Shown: in pieces, positions 1-6,267 of the stretch | Position numbering within the stretch: position 1 is the first letter of the stretch | Layout: each line of letters starts with the position of its first letter | Source of the DNA: JAFHCF01 sp048497495 | GTDB taxonomy: Bacteria > Pseudomonadota > Alphaproteobacteria > Rhizobiales > Ancalomicrobiaceae | Direction of reading: 5' to 3' | Assembly (NCBI GenBank): GCA_048497495.1 | Contig: JAFHCF010000229.1 | Location: forward strand, 1 to 14,161 | Length of the DNA stretch: 14,161 nucleotides | Position numbers and translations under genes: made by a program | The notes under the pieces: generated by a model | What the model was told of the DNA's origin: nothing | The model's database searches: none | Seen by the model: the letters and a program-made list of their open reading frames with translations, nothing else

Positions 1-1
1 G

Positions 2-2746
2 CCCGGCCGGCCCGGCTCCCCCGACGGCACCGCGACCGCCGCGACCGAGATCGCCGCCTTCGTCGGCACCGCCGCCCCCGCCGATTTCGCGGCCCTCGCC
101 GGCGGCGTCGCCTATGCGGGCCCGCAGGAGTGGACGCTGCGGCGGATGCTCCTCCACTACGCCACCCTCGCCGAGGTCGCCGGCGGCGTCGACGCCTTCC
201 TGCTCGGCTCGGAATTCGTCGGTCTGACGACCCTGCGCGGCGCCGGCGGATCGCATCCCTTCGTCGCGGCGCTGGTGGGGCTCGCCGCCGACGCTCGTGC
301 CATCCTGCGACCGGGCACCAAGATTTCCTACGGCGCCGACTGGACCGAATGGAACGGCTTCCAGCCGACGGACGGATCCGGCGACGTGGTCTTCCATCTC
401 GATCCGCTGTGGGCATCGCCCGACGTCGACTTCGTCGGCATCGACGCCTATTTCCCGCTGACCGACTGGCGGCGTGGCGATCATCTCGATCGCGACCTCG
501 CCGACCTGCCGACCGATCGCGCCCACCTCGCCTCCCGTATCGCCGGGGGCGAGGCCTTCGACTGGTATTATGCCGACGAGGCGGCGCGCCGCGCCCAGAC
601 CCGCACCCCGATCACCGACGGCGCCCACGGCGAGCCCTGGGTCTTCCGCCCCAAGGATCTGGTCGGCTGGTGGTCGAACCTCCACCACGACCGGCCGGGC
701 GGCGTCGAGGCCGCGACCGCCACCGCTTGGGTGCCGGGGATGAAGCCGATCTGGCTGACCGAGGTCGGCTGCCCGGCGGTCGATCTCGGCGCCAACCAGC
801 CCAACGTCTTTCCCGATCCCAAGTCGTCGGAGAGCCGCCGGCCGTGGTTCTCGATCGGCACCCGTGACGACCTCGTCCAGCGCCGCGCGCTGGAGGCGGT
901 GATCGATCATTGGACCCCGGCGACGACGCCCGGCGCCAATCCGATCTCGCCGGTCTATGGCGGCCCGATGGTCGATCTCGACGGCATCCACCTGTGGACC
1001 TGGGACGCCCGACCCTTTCCGACCTTCCCGACCGAAACCGGGGTCTGGGCCGACGGCGCCTCCTGGGCGACCGGCCATTGGCTCACCGGCCGGCTCGGGG
1101 GCTCGAGCCTCGAGGGGCTGATCGCGGCGCTTCTCACCGATCACGGCATTGCCGGGACGCGCTTTCGCGCCGTCTCCGGCCATGTCGACGGCTATGTCGT
1201 CGATCGCCGCATGTCGGCTCGCGAGGCGCTGGAACCGCTCATCGCCGCCTTCCAGATCGACGCGCTCGACACCGGCTCCGGCCTCTGCTTCGCCGGTCGC
1301 GCTCGACGTCCCGACACCACCCTCGCCGCCGAGGACTGCGTCGACGCCGACGACCGGCCGCTGGTCGAGATCCGTCGGGCGCAGGAAGCCGAATTGCCGC
1401 GCGAAGTCGCCGTCACCTTCTCCGACGCCGCGCTCGATCATCGTCGCGCCACCGTCTCTTCCCGCCGCCTCGACGGCAGCGCCCGGCGCACCTCCTCGGC
1501 CGAATTGGCGCTGGTCGCCCCGATCGAGACCATGGTCGGCGTCGCCGACACCTGGCTCGCCGACGTCTGGGCGGCCCGCACCACGCTGACCTTCGCCGTC
1601 GATCCCGGCCGCGTCGCCCTCGAGCCCGGCGACATTCTCGATCTCGCCGTCGCCGACCGGGTCGAGCGTGTCCTGATCGAGAGCCTCACCGATGGGGAGC
1701 AGCGTCGCATCGAGGCCCGCACCGTCGATCCGGCGATCCATGGGCCGGTCCGCGCCACTCCGCGCGCCCGCACCGGCACGCCGGCGACGGTGTGGGGGGC
1801 GCCCTTGGTCGAGGTCCTCGACATCGCCCATTCGAGCGGCACCACCGATCTCCATCGCCCCTGGATCGCCGCGCTCGCCGTTCCCTGGCCGGGCGAATTG
1901 GCGATCTGGCGTCGCCTCGGCGAGGGCAGTTGGTCGGCGGTCGGCGCGATCGCACGGCCCGCGACCCTCGGCGTCACCGCTTCGGCGCTCCGTCTCGGCC
2001 CCGTCGCCCTGTGGGACGAGGTCTCCACCCTCGACGTCACCCTCCACGCCGGCAGCCTCGCCGCCGAAGCCGAGGCGATCGTTCTCGCGGGCGCCTGCCG
2101 GGTCGCGGTGCGCGCGCCGAGCGGCCTGTGGGAGGTGTTGCAATATGCGCGAGCCGAGATGATCGCCGCCGCCACCTGGCGCCTGTCGCGTCTCATTCGG
2201 GTGCAGGGCGGCACCGACGACGTGTGGTCCGGCATCTCGGCGATTCCGCCCGGCACTCGCTTGGTCGTCCTCGACGAGGCGCCCGTGACCCTGCCCCTCG
2301 GCCTCGAGGATCTCGGCGGCGAAGTGGTCTTCCGCGTCGGCCCGGCCCGCGACGACTATTCCCGCGACAGCCACACCGAGATCGCCGTCACCGCCACCGG
2401 TCGCGGACTGTGGTCGTGGAGCCCGGCCCATCTGACGGCCACTCCCGATCCGGTGACGGGCGACGTCCGCTTCGCCTGGATCCGGCGATCGCGCGCCCCC
2501 GGCGCCGATGCCTGGGGTCCCGGCGAGGTGCCTTTGCCGGAGGGGACGGAGTCCTACCGCCTGGAGATCCGCCTCGGCGCCACCTTGATCCGCGAGATCG
2601 AGGTCGCCACGCCGACCTGGACCTGGGACCGGGCGGTTCGCGACGCCGATGTCGGTCCCGCCGTCGTCGACCTCGATGTCCGCGTCGCCCAGATCGCTGC
2701 GACCGTCGGTCCCGGCGTCTGGCGTTCCGGGACGTTCCGGCTCTGA
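2..2746 (+). CDS. GTA/phage tail baseplate protein with TIM-barrel-like domain (gp15 family), 5'-truncated by window edge
   Basis: The frame is open to the left edge, so the N-terminus lies outside; about 914 residues are visible of a family usually near 1,300. The family is the large tail-tip ('megatron', gp15) protein of alphaproteobacterial gene transfer agents. The first third, to about base 1085, is the end of a glycoside-hydrolase-like TIM barrel: a GSEF motif (Glu codon 212-214), a WLTEVG motif (Glu codon 761-763) and a closing WTWDARPFP stretch near 993-1019 followed by WADG and GHWLTGRLGG. The middle part (about 1100-1650) looks like the phage tail-tip domain, with repeated beta-type segments, and the protein ends in GVWRSGTFRL. 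The two Glu residues sit where acid/base and nucleophile would be, but activity is not established for this family. In known GTA clusters this gene is last, which fits the change of content after it. Family is confident; GTA versus prophage cannot be decided without the upstream genes. Confidence 0.88.
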   Translation, partial: PGRPGSPDGTATAATEIAAFVGTAAPADFAALAGGVAYAGPQEWTLRRMLLHYATLAEVAGGVDAFLLGSEFVGLTTLRGAGGSHPFVAALVGLAADARAILRPGTKISYGADWTEWNGFQPTDGSGDVVFHLDPLWASPDVDFVGIDAYFPLTDWRRGDHLDRDLADLPTDRAHLASRIAGGEAFDWYYADEAARRAQTRTPITDGAHGEPWVFRPKDLVGWWSNLHHDRPGGVEAATATAWVPGMKPIWLTEVGCPAVDLGANQPNVFPDPKSSESRRPWFSIGTRDDLVQRRALEAVIDHWTPATTPGANPISPVYGGPMVDLDGIHLWTWDARPFPTFPTETGVWADGASWATGHWLTGRLGGSSLEGLIAALLTDHGIAGTRFRAVSGHVDGYVVDRRMSAREALEPLIAAFQIDALDTGSGLCFAGRARRPDTTLAAEDCVDADDRPLVEIRRAQEAELPREVAVTFSDAALDHRRATVSSRRLDGSARRTSSAELALVAPIETMVGVADTWLADVWAARTTLTFAVDPGRVALEPGDILDLAVADRVERVLIESLTDGEQRRIEARTVDPAIHGPVRATPRARTGTPATVWGAPLVEVLDIAHSSGTTDLHRPWIAALAVPWPGELAIWRRLGEGSWSAVGAIARPATLGVTASALRLGPVALWDEVSTLDVTLHAGSLAAEAEAIVLAGACRVAVRAPSGLWEVLQYARAEMIAAATWRLSRLIRVQGGTDDVWSGISAIPPGTRLVVLDEAPVTLPLGLEDLGGEVVFRVGPARDDYSRDSHTEIAVTATGRGLWSWSPAHLTATPDPVTGDVRFAWIRRSRAPGADAWGPGEVPLPEGTESYRLEIRLGATLIREIEVATPTWTWDRAVRDADVGPAVVDLDVRVAQIAATVGPGVWRSGTFRL

Positions 2747-2813
2747 CCCGCCGCGTCCCGCATTCCCGCCTCGCGGTCGAAATCCACGTCCCTCACCCGA
2801 ATGGAGACCTCCG

Positions 2814-3002
2814 ATGAAAGGCTACCGCACGCTGATCCTCAACCTCGCCGCGGCGCTCGTCGGCGTCCTGATGGCGACCGACTGGACGACGCTCGCCGAT
2901 TCCCGGACGGCCGGCGTGATCGTCACCGGTCTCGGCCTCGCCAATACCGTCCTGCGCTTCCTCACCGATGGTCCGGTCGGCGGCGGCGTCACGAAGACGT
3001 GA
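2814..3002 (+). CDS. Small membrane protein, phage holin-like, 62 residues
   Basis: It starts at ATG 2814 with a GGAG 7 bases upstream, 67 bases after the GTA tail gene. Two hydrophobic stretches are visible: residues about 7-22 (LILNLAAALVGVLMAT) and about 32-49 (AGVIVTGLGLANTVLRFL), joined by a DWTTLADS linker and followed by a Gly-rich polar tail. Small two-segment membrane proteins of this look are common near tail and lysis genes of alphaproteobacterial phages, where they are called holin-like or hypothetical. Its position directly behind the tail gene suggests the same transcription unit. A role in cell lysis or GTA release is inference from position and topology only; no catalytic motif is present. 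A longer in-frame ORF begins at 2649 inside the tail gene, but the Shine-Dalgarno supports 2814. Confidence 0.7.
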   Translation: MKGYRTLILNLAAALVGVLMATDWTTLADSRTAGVIVTGLGLANTVLRFLTDGPVGGGVTKT

Positions 3003-3011
3003 AACGGAAGG

Positions 3012-3025
3012 CGCCGTCTTCGGCG
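3012..3025 (+). terminator. Weak hairpin after the tail/holin-like genes
   Basis: CGCCG (3012-3016) and CGGCG (3021-3025) form a 5-bp stem with a TCTT loop, 10 bases past the stop codon. No T-run follows, so it is not a canonical intrinsic terminator; it may only mark a 3' end or be chance in high-GC sequence. Confidence 0.25.
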
Positions 3026-3060
3026 TCGCGCAACGGTTGCGGCGGGAGGGTGCCCGACGA

Positions 3061-3095
3061 TGTTCATGGCAGGTTCAGAGGCCCCTCGCTACCGT
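3061..3095 (+). promoter_or_regulatory. PhoP/FeuP-type direct-repeat operator with downstream -10 candidate
   Basis: TGTTCA (3061-3066) and GGTTCA (3072-3077) form a direct repeat with an 11-base period, the one-helical-turn layout (hexamer-N5-hexamer) of PhoP and other OmpR-family boxes. A -10-like GCTACCGT lies at 3088-3095, 10 bases after the second half-site, the distance typical of PhoP-activated promoters in which the box replaces the -35. Transcription would then start near 3100-3103, at or next to ATG 3102. Since the next genes encode an OmpR-family regulator and its kinase, autoregulation by that regulator is the simplest inference. The repeat is seen; binding and start site are not. 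Confidence 0.5.
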
Positions 3096-3101
3096 CGCGC
3101 C

Positions 3102-3416
3102 ATGACACGAGTCGGGTCCATAGTCGCCGCGCTTCTTCTCGTCGGCAGTCTCGGCGGCGTGCGCGCCGCCGCGATGCCGGAGGTTTCCGAGTGTCTCGGG
3201 GGCGCCGCGGTGCAGGAGATCCTCACCCAGGGCAAGGCGCGTCGGCTCGCCGAGATTCGCCGCGGCCTGACGGGCGACATCGTCCGCGCCGATCTCTGCC
3301 GTTCCAACGGCCTTCTGGTCTATCGTGTCACGCTCCTCGACGATTTCGGCAAGGTCCGCCGGGTCCTGCTCGATGCGGGCACCGGGCGCATGGTGTACGA
3401 TAGCATCGGCAACTGA
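3102..3416 (+). CDS. feuN: Secreted PepSY-domain protein in the feuN position (putative kinase inhibitor)
   Basis: 104 residues from ATG 3102. Residues 1-24 form a signal peptide (basic Arg3, hydrophobic core VAALLLVGSLGGV, probable cleavage after an Ala-rich site near 22-24). The mature part has one PepSY-like unit at about 35-100, including a VYRVTLLDDFGK strand pair and a VLLDAGTGRMV end typical of PepSY. Two cysteines (C31, C66) could form a periplasmic disulfide. It is followed after 43 bases by a response regulator and a PhoQ-like kinase. In Sinorhizobium meliloti a small periplasmic protein, FeuN, is encoded at this place and restrains FeuQ; the gene name here rests on position, size and export, not on a sequence comparison. 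An upstream in-frame ATG (3060) would begin before the signal peptide and overlap the putative operator, so 3102 is preferred. The mRNA may be leaderless, since no good Shine-Dalgarno precedes it. Confidence 0.7.
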   Translation: MTRVGSIVAALLLVGSLGGVRAAAMPEVSECLGGAAVQEILTQGKARRLAEIRRGLTGDIVRADLCRSNGLLVYRVTLLDDFGKVRRVLLDAGTGRMVYDSIGN

Positions 3417-3417
3417 A

Positions 3418-3439
3418 CGCCACCGACGCGACGGTGGCG
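3418..3439 (+). other. Stem-loop between feuN-like gene and feuP
   Basis: CGCCACCG (3418-3425) pairs perfectly with CGGTGGCG (3432-3439) around a 6-base loop, starting 2 bases after the feuN-like stop. No T-run follows, so it looks like an RNA processing, stabilising or attenuating hairpin rather than a full terminator. It could raise the amount of the upstream small protein relative to the regulator and kinase. Confidence 0.5.
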
Positions 3440-3443
3440 AGCG

Positions 3444-3457
3444 AGATCGGAGATCGG
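3444..3457 (+). promoter_or_regulatory. Ribosome binding site of feuP within a tandem 7-mer
   Basis: AGATCGG occurs twice in tandem (3444-3450, 3451-3457). The junction creates GGAG at 3449-3452, 7 bases before GTG 3460, and this decides the feuP start: the longer reading from 3325 overlaps the PepSY gene and has an N-terminus unlike any receiver domain. Confidence 0.6.
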
Positions 3458-3459
3458 CG

Positions 3460-4131
3460 GTGCGGCTGCTGGTGGTGGAAGACGACAAGAACCTCAACCG
3501 TCAGCTCGTCGAGGCCTTCGAGGAGGCCGGCTTCGCCGTCGACAGCGCCGTCGATGGTGAGGAGGGCCATTTCCTCGGCGATACCGAGCCCTACGACGCG
3601 GTGATCCTCGACATCGGCCTGCCGCTGACGGACGGCATCACCGTCCTGGAGAAATGGCGCCGCGCCGGCCGCAAGATGCCGGTCCTTCTGCTCACCGCCC
3701 GTGACCGCTGGTCCGACAAGGTCGCCGGCATCGACGCCGGCGCCGACGACTACGTCGCCAAGCCCTTCCACATGGAGGAGGTGCAGGCGCGCATCCGCGC
3801 CCTGGTGCGCCGCGCCGCCGGCCTCGCCTCCAACGAGATCGTCGTCGGTCCCGTCGTCCTCGACACCCGCGCCGGCAAGGTGACGGTCGACGGCCATTCG
3901 ATCAAGCTGACCTCGCACGAGTACCGTCTGCTCGCCTATCTGATGATGCACCAGGGGCGGGTCGTCTCCCGCACCGAACTGGTCGAGCATCTCTACGATC
4001 AGGATTTCGATCGGGATTCCAACACGATCGAGGTCTTCGTCGGGCGTCTGCGCAAGAAGCTCGGGGTCGATCTGATCCAGACCATCCGCGGCCTCGGCTA
4101 TACCGTCGGCACGTCGGTCGATGCGGTCTAG
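3460..4131 (+). CDS. feuP: OmpR/PhoP-family response regulator (FeuP)
   Basis: 223 residues from GTG 3460, the usual length for the family. The receiver domain (about 1-115) has the full set of residues: acidic pair D8/D9, phosphoacceptor D51 in the VILDIGLP strand, T79 in LLLTARD and K101 in AKPF. The C-terminal winged-helix DNA-binding domain (about 125-220) carries LTSHEYRLLAYLM, the recognition helix around SNTIEVFVGRLRKKL and the closing IRGLGYTV. It acts in the cytoplasm as a phosphorylation-dependent transcription factor. It overlaps the kinase gene downstream by 11 bases and follows the PepSY gene. Order and proximity to ccmIEFH match rhizobial feuPQ, linked to iron uptake in R. leguminosarum and to osmoadaptation and cyclic glucan export in S. 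meliloti. The family is certain; the feuP name is inferred from synteny and could be replaced by a generic PhoP-like label. Confidence 0.9.
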   Translation: MRLLVVEDDKNLNRQLVEAFEEAGFAVDSAVDGEEGHFLGDTEPYDAVILDIGLPLTDGITVLEKWRRAGRKMPVLLLTARDRWSDKVAGIDAGADDYVAKPFHMEEVQARIRALVRRAAGLASNEIVVGPVVLDTRAGKVTVDGHSIKLTSHEYRLLAYLMMHQGRVVSRTELVEHLYDQDFDRDSNTIEVFVGRLRKKLGVDLIQTIRGLGYTVGTSVDAV

Positions 4132-5506
4132 CTCGCTCGCCCGGCGCCTCTTCGGTCTCGCCGCGCTGTGGAGCGCCCTGTCCCTGGCGGTCGCCGGTTT
4201 CGTGCTGATCACCGTCTACCGCGGCTCCGTCGAACGCTCCTTCGACCAGCGCCTGGCCGTCTATCTGAAGACGCTGGTCGGGGCGCTCGCCTCCCAGTCC
4301 GATGGCGCGGGAACCTTCCGACAGCCCGACAATCTCGGTGAGGCGCGCTTCGAACTGCCGCTCTCCGGTTGGTATTGGGTGGTGCGCCGCGCCTCCGACG
4401 GCCGGGTCGTCGTCAACTCGCCGTCGCTGACCGGCGAGGTCCTGCGCCTGCCGAGCGACGTCGGCACCGTCCCCGATCGCGATCACATCTCCCGCGCCTA
4501 CATCGACGGGCCCGACGGCCAACGTCTGCGCACGCTGGAGCGCGAGGTCGATTTCGACGGCACCGAGGTCTATCGGCTCGGCGTCGCCGGCAATGCCGGC
4601 GAACTCGACGACGACATCTCCGGCTTCTCCTGGCGCACGGCCCTGCTCCTCGCCGTGGTCGGTTTCGGACTGGTCGTCTCCACCGTCGTCCAGGTTCGTC
4701 TCGGCCTCGCCCCCCTCGACCGCATCCGCGACGCGCTCTACCGCATCCGCGCCGGCGAGGCCGAGCGCCTCGAGGGGGCCTTCCCGGCGGAAATCGCTCC
4801 TCTCGCCGACGAACTCAACGCCCTCATCCAGGCCAACCGCGAGACCACCGAACGCGCCCGAACCCACGTCGGCAATCTCGCCCACGCGCTGAAGACGCCG
4901 ATCTCGGTGCTCCTCAACGAGGCGCGCGCCTCCGAGGCGCCGATCGCGCCGACCGTGGTCGAGCAGGTCACCTTGATGCGCCAGCATGTCGAGCACCATC
5001 TCGAGCGAGCCCGCATGGCGGCGCAACGGCGCGTCATCGGCGCCGTCACCGAGGTCTCTCCCGTCGTCGAACGCCTGATTCGCGCCATGCGCCGCATCCA
5101 CGAGGCCGCCGCGATCGAGATCGCCGACGACATCGAGGCGGGCATCCGCTTCCGTGGCGAACGCGAGGATCTCGAGGAGGCCCTCGGCAATCTCCTCGAC
5201 AATGCCTGCAAATGGGCGGAGGAGCGGGTCGACGTCGCCGTCCACATGGTCCCCGCCACGACCGGCGCGCCCGGCGCGGATCGCCGCTTCTTCGTCGTTC
5301 TCGTCGACGACGACGGCCCCGGCATCGATCTCGAAGGGCGCGGCGAGGCGCTGAAACGCGGCCGCCGCCTCGACGAGAAGGTTCCCGGCTCCGGACTGGG
5401 TCTCGCCATCGTCACGGAACTGGCGGCACTCTATGGTGGCGAATTCGGCCTCGACAAGTCGCCGCTGGGCGGACTGCGTTGTAGGTTGGTGTTGCCCGCT
5501 CTGTGA
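4121..5506 (+). CDS. feuQ: PhoQ-like sensor histidine kinase (FeuQ)
   Basis: 461 residues. A first membrane helix (about 9-32) and a second (about 172-194) bracket a periplasmic sensor of about 140 residues. A HAMP-like linker follows (about 195-245), then the dimerisation helix with NLAHALKTPI, phosphoacceptor H255. The ATPase domain shows the N box GNLLDNACKWA (N357, N361), G1 box DDDGPGI (396-402) and G2 box GSGLGLAI (423-430), so the kinase should be active. Just before the second helix lies an acidic run, E161 and D163-D165, placed like the membrane-facing acidic patch of PhoQ. The ATG overlaps the end of feuP by 11 bases with little Shine-Dalgarno, so translational coupling is likely. 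It should phosphorylate the regulator encoded just upstream and may be restrained by the PepSY protein. Kinase identity is sure; the feuQ name is based on context. Confidence 0.9.
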   Translation: MRSSSLARRLFGLAALWSALSLAVAGFVLITVYRGSVERSFDQRLAVYLKTLVGALASQSDGAGTFRQPDNLGEARFELPLSGWYWVVRRASDGRVVVNSPSLTGEVLRLPSDVGTVPDRDHISRAYIDGPDGQRLRTLEREVDFDGTEVYRLGVAGNAGELDDDISGFSWRTALLLAVVGFGLVVSTVVQVRLGLAPLDRIRDALYRIRAGEAERLEGAFPAEIAPLADELNALIQANRETTERARTHVGNLAHALKTPISVLLNEARASEAPIAPTVVEQVTLMRQHVEHHLERARMAAQRRVIGAVTEVSPVVERLIRAMRRIHEAAAIEIADDIEAGIRFRGEREDLEEALGNLLDNACKWAEERVDVAVHMVPATTGAPGADRRFFVVLVDDDGPGIDLEGRGEALKRGRRLDEKVPGSGLGLAIVTELAALYGGEFGLDKSPLGGLRCRLVLPAL

Positions 5507-5636
5507 TTCCATTCCGTCGGCGGACCCATTTCGGCCACGATGGACGACGAAACGTAACCTGTTTCCGTTCTCGCACGGCGGTTCGGTTGCCCTCGTGAAG
5601 ACGTCCCCCCGCGCCCGAAGCCTACGGAAAGCCCTC

Positions 5637-6098
5637 ATGACGCTCCGCACCCTGGCCCTGGTCGCCGCCATCGCCGGCCTCACCGCAGCCTGCACGGACA
5701 CCGGATCGAAATCGGGCGTCGGTTCGATGGCGGGCACTCTGACGGGGGGGCTGATCGGCTATTCCGCACCGAGCCCCAAGGCCCCGTCGCCGGGCGCGGC
5801 CCCGCTGCTCGCCGCCTGGGCGGGCAGCGCGGTGGGCGGCCGGCTCGACGAGACCGATCGTCGCCTCGCGGCTCAGGCCGAATTCGAAGCACTCGAATCG
5901 ACCGCCCCCGGCACGTCGCGCGAATGGCGCAATCCGGCCACCGGACATCGGGGTTCGGTGTCCCCGGGTCCCGCCTATTCGGTCAATCAGTACACCTGCC
6001 GCGACTATGTCGATCAGATCACCGTCGATTCCAAGGCCGAGACGGTGCGCTCGACCGCCTGTCGCCAGCCCGACGGCAGTTGGCGTCCGATTTCCTGA
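5637..6098 (+). CDS. Outer-membrane lipoprotein, 17-kDa surface antigen / RT0821-Lpp0805-like
   Basis: 153 residues from ATG 5637. A lipoprotein signal peptide ends in the lipobox LTAAC with lipidated C19. A glycine-zipper-like stretch (GVGSMAGTLTGGLIGY, 27-42) and a second Gly/Ala stretch (59-68) follow, suggesting membrane association. The C-terminal part (about 95-151) shows the surface-antigen pattern: W97 with NPATGHRGSV, then TCRDYV (C121) and TACRQPDGSWRPI (C142), a likely disulfide. Family members are small outer-membrane lipoproteins of alphaproteobacteria and Legionella with no defined biochemical role. The start is uncertain: GTG 5595 in the same frame would add 14 basic residues to the signal peptide, and neither site has a strong Shine-Dalgarno. 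It lies 130 bases after the kinase gene; I saw no convincing promoter in that gap. It could be a target of the two-component system, but no PhoP-type repeat is visible upstream. Confidence 0.8.
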   Translation: MTLRTLALVAAIAGLTAACTDTGSKSGVGSMAGTLTGGLIGYSAPSPKAPSPGAAPLLAAWAGSAVGGRLDETDRRLAAQAEFEALESTAPGTSREWRNPATGHRGSVSPGPAYSVNQYTCRDYVDQITVDSKAETVRSTACRQPDGSWRPIS

Positions 6099-6130
6099 GC
6101 CGAGGTTCTTCGCCGGCTGCGACCTCCACT

Positions 6131-6160
6131 CATCAATTCTTAAGTGCTTTGAACGATCTT
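6131..6160 (+). promoter_or_regulatory. AT-rich island, possible promoter for the 472-residue gene
   Basis: In the 169-base gap after the lipoprotein gene, an unusually AT-rich patch spans about 6131-6160 and includes a TTGAAC hexamer (6149-6154) that could serve as -35. No good -10 is found 16-18 bases further on, so this is only a candidate. A GGGG at 6256-6259 may be the ribosome binding site for ATG 6268. Confidence 0.25.
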
Positions 6161-6267
6161 CGAGGCTCGATGGTGTGACGCGTCCCGGAAGGGGGCCCCA
6201 CCGTTCGGGTCGACCACCGGGAGGGATCCCGCGCCGTCGGCGAAACCTGCACCACGGGGGTCGTGCG

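Noticed and set aside
910..2817. A 635-residue plus-strand frame inside the tail gene
   Set aside because: Arg/Pro-rich frame-shifted shadow of the GTA tail gene, which keeps its own frame to 2746 with recognisable motifs.
3060..3101. Upstream ATG (3060) as start of the PepSY gene
   Set aside because: It would place 14 residues before the signal peptide and make the start codon precede the putative operator and -10.
3902..5737. A 611-residue minus-strand frame opposite feuP and feuQ
   Set aside because: Antisense to two genes with all catalytic motifs intact; composition bias only.
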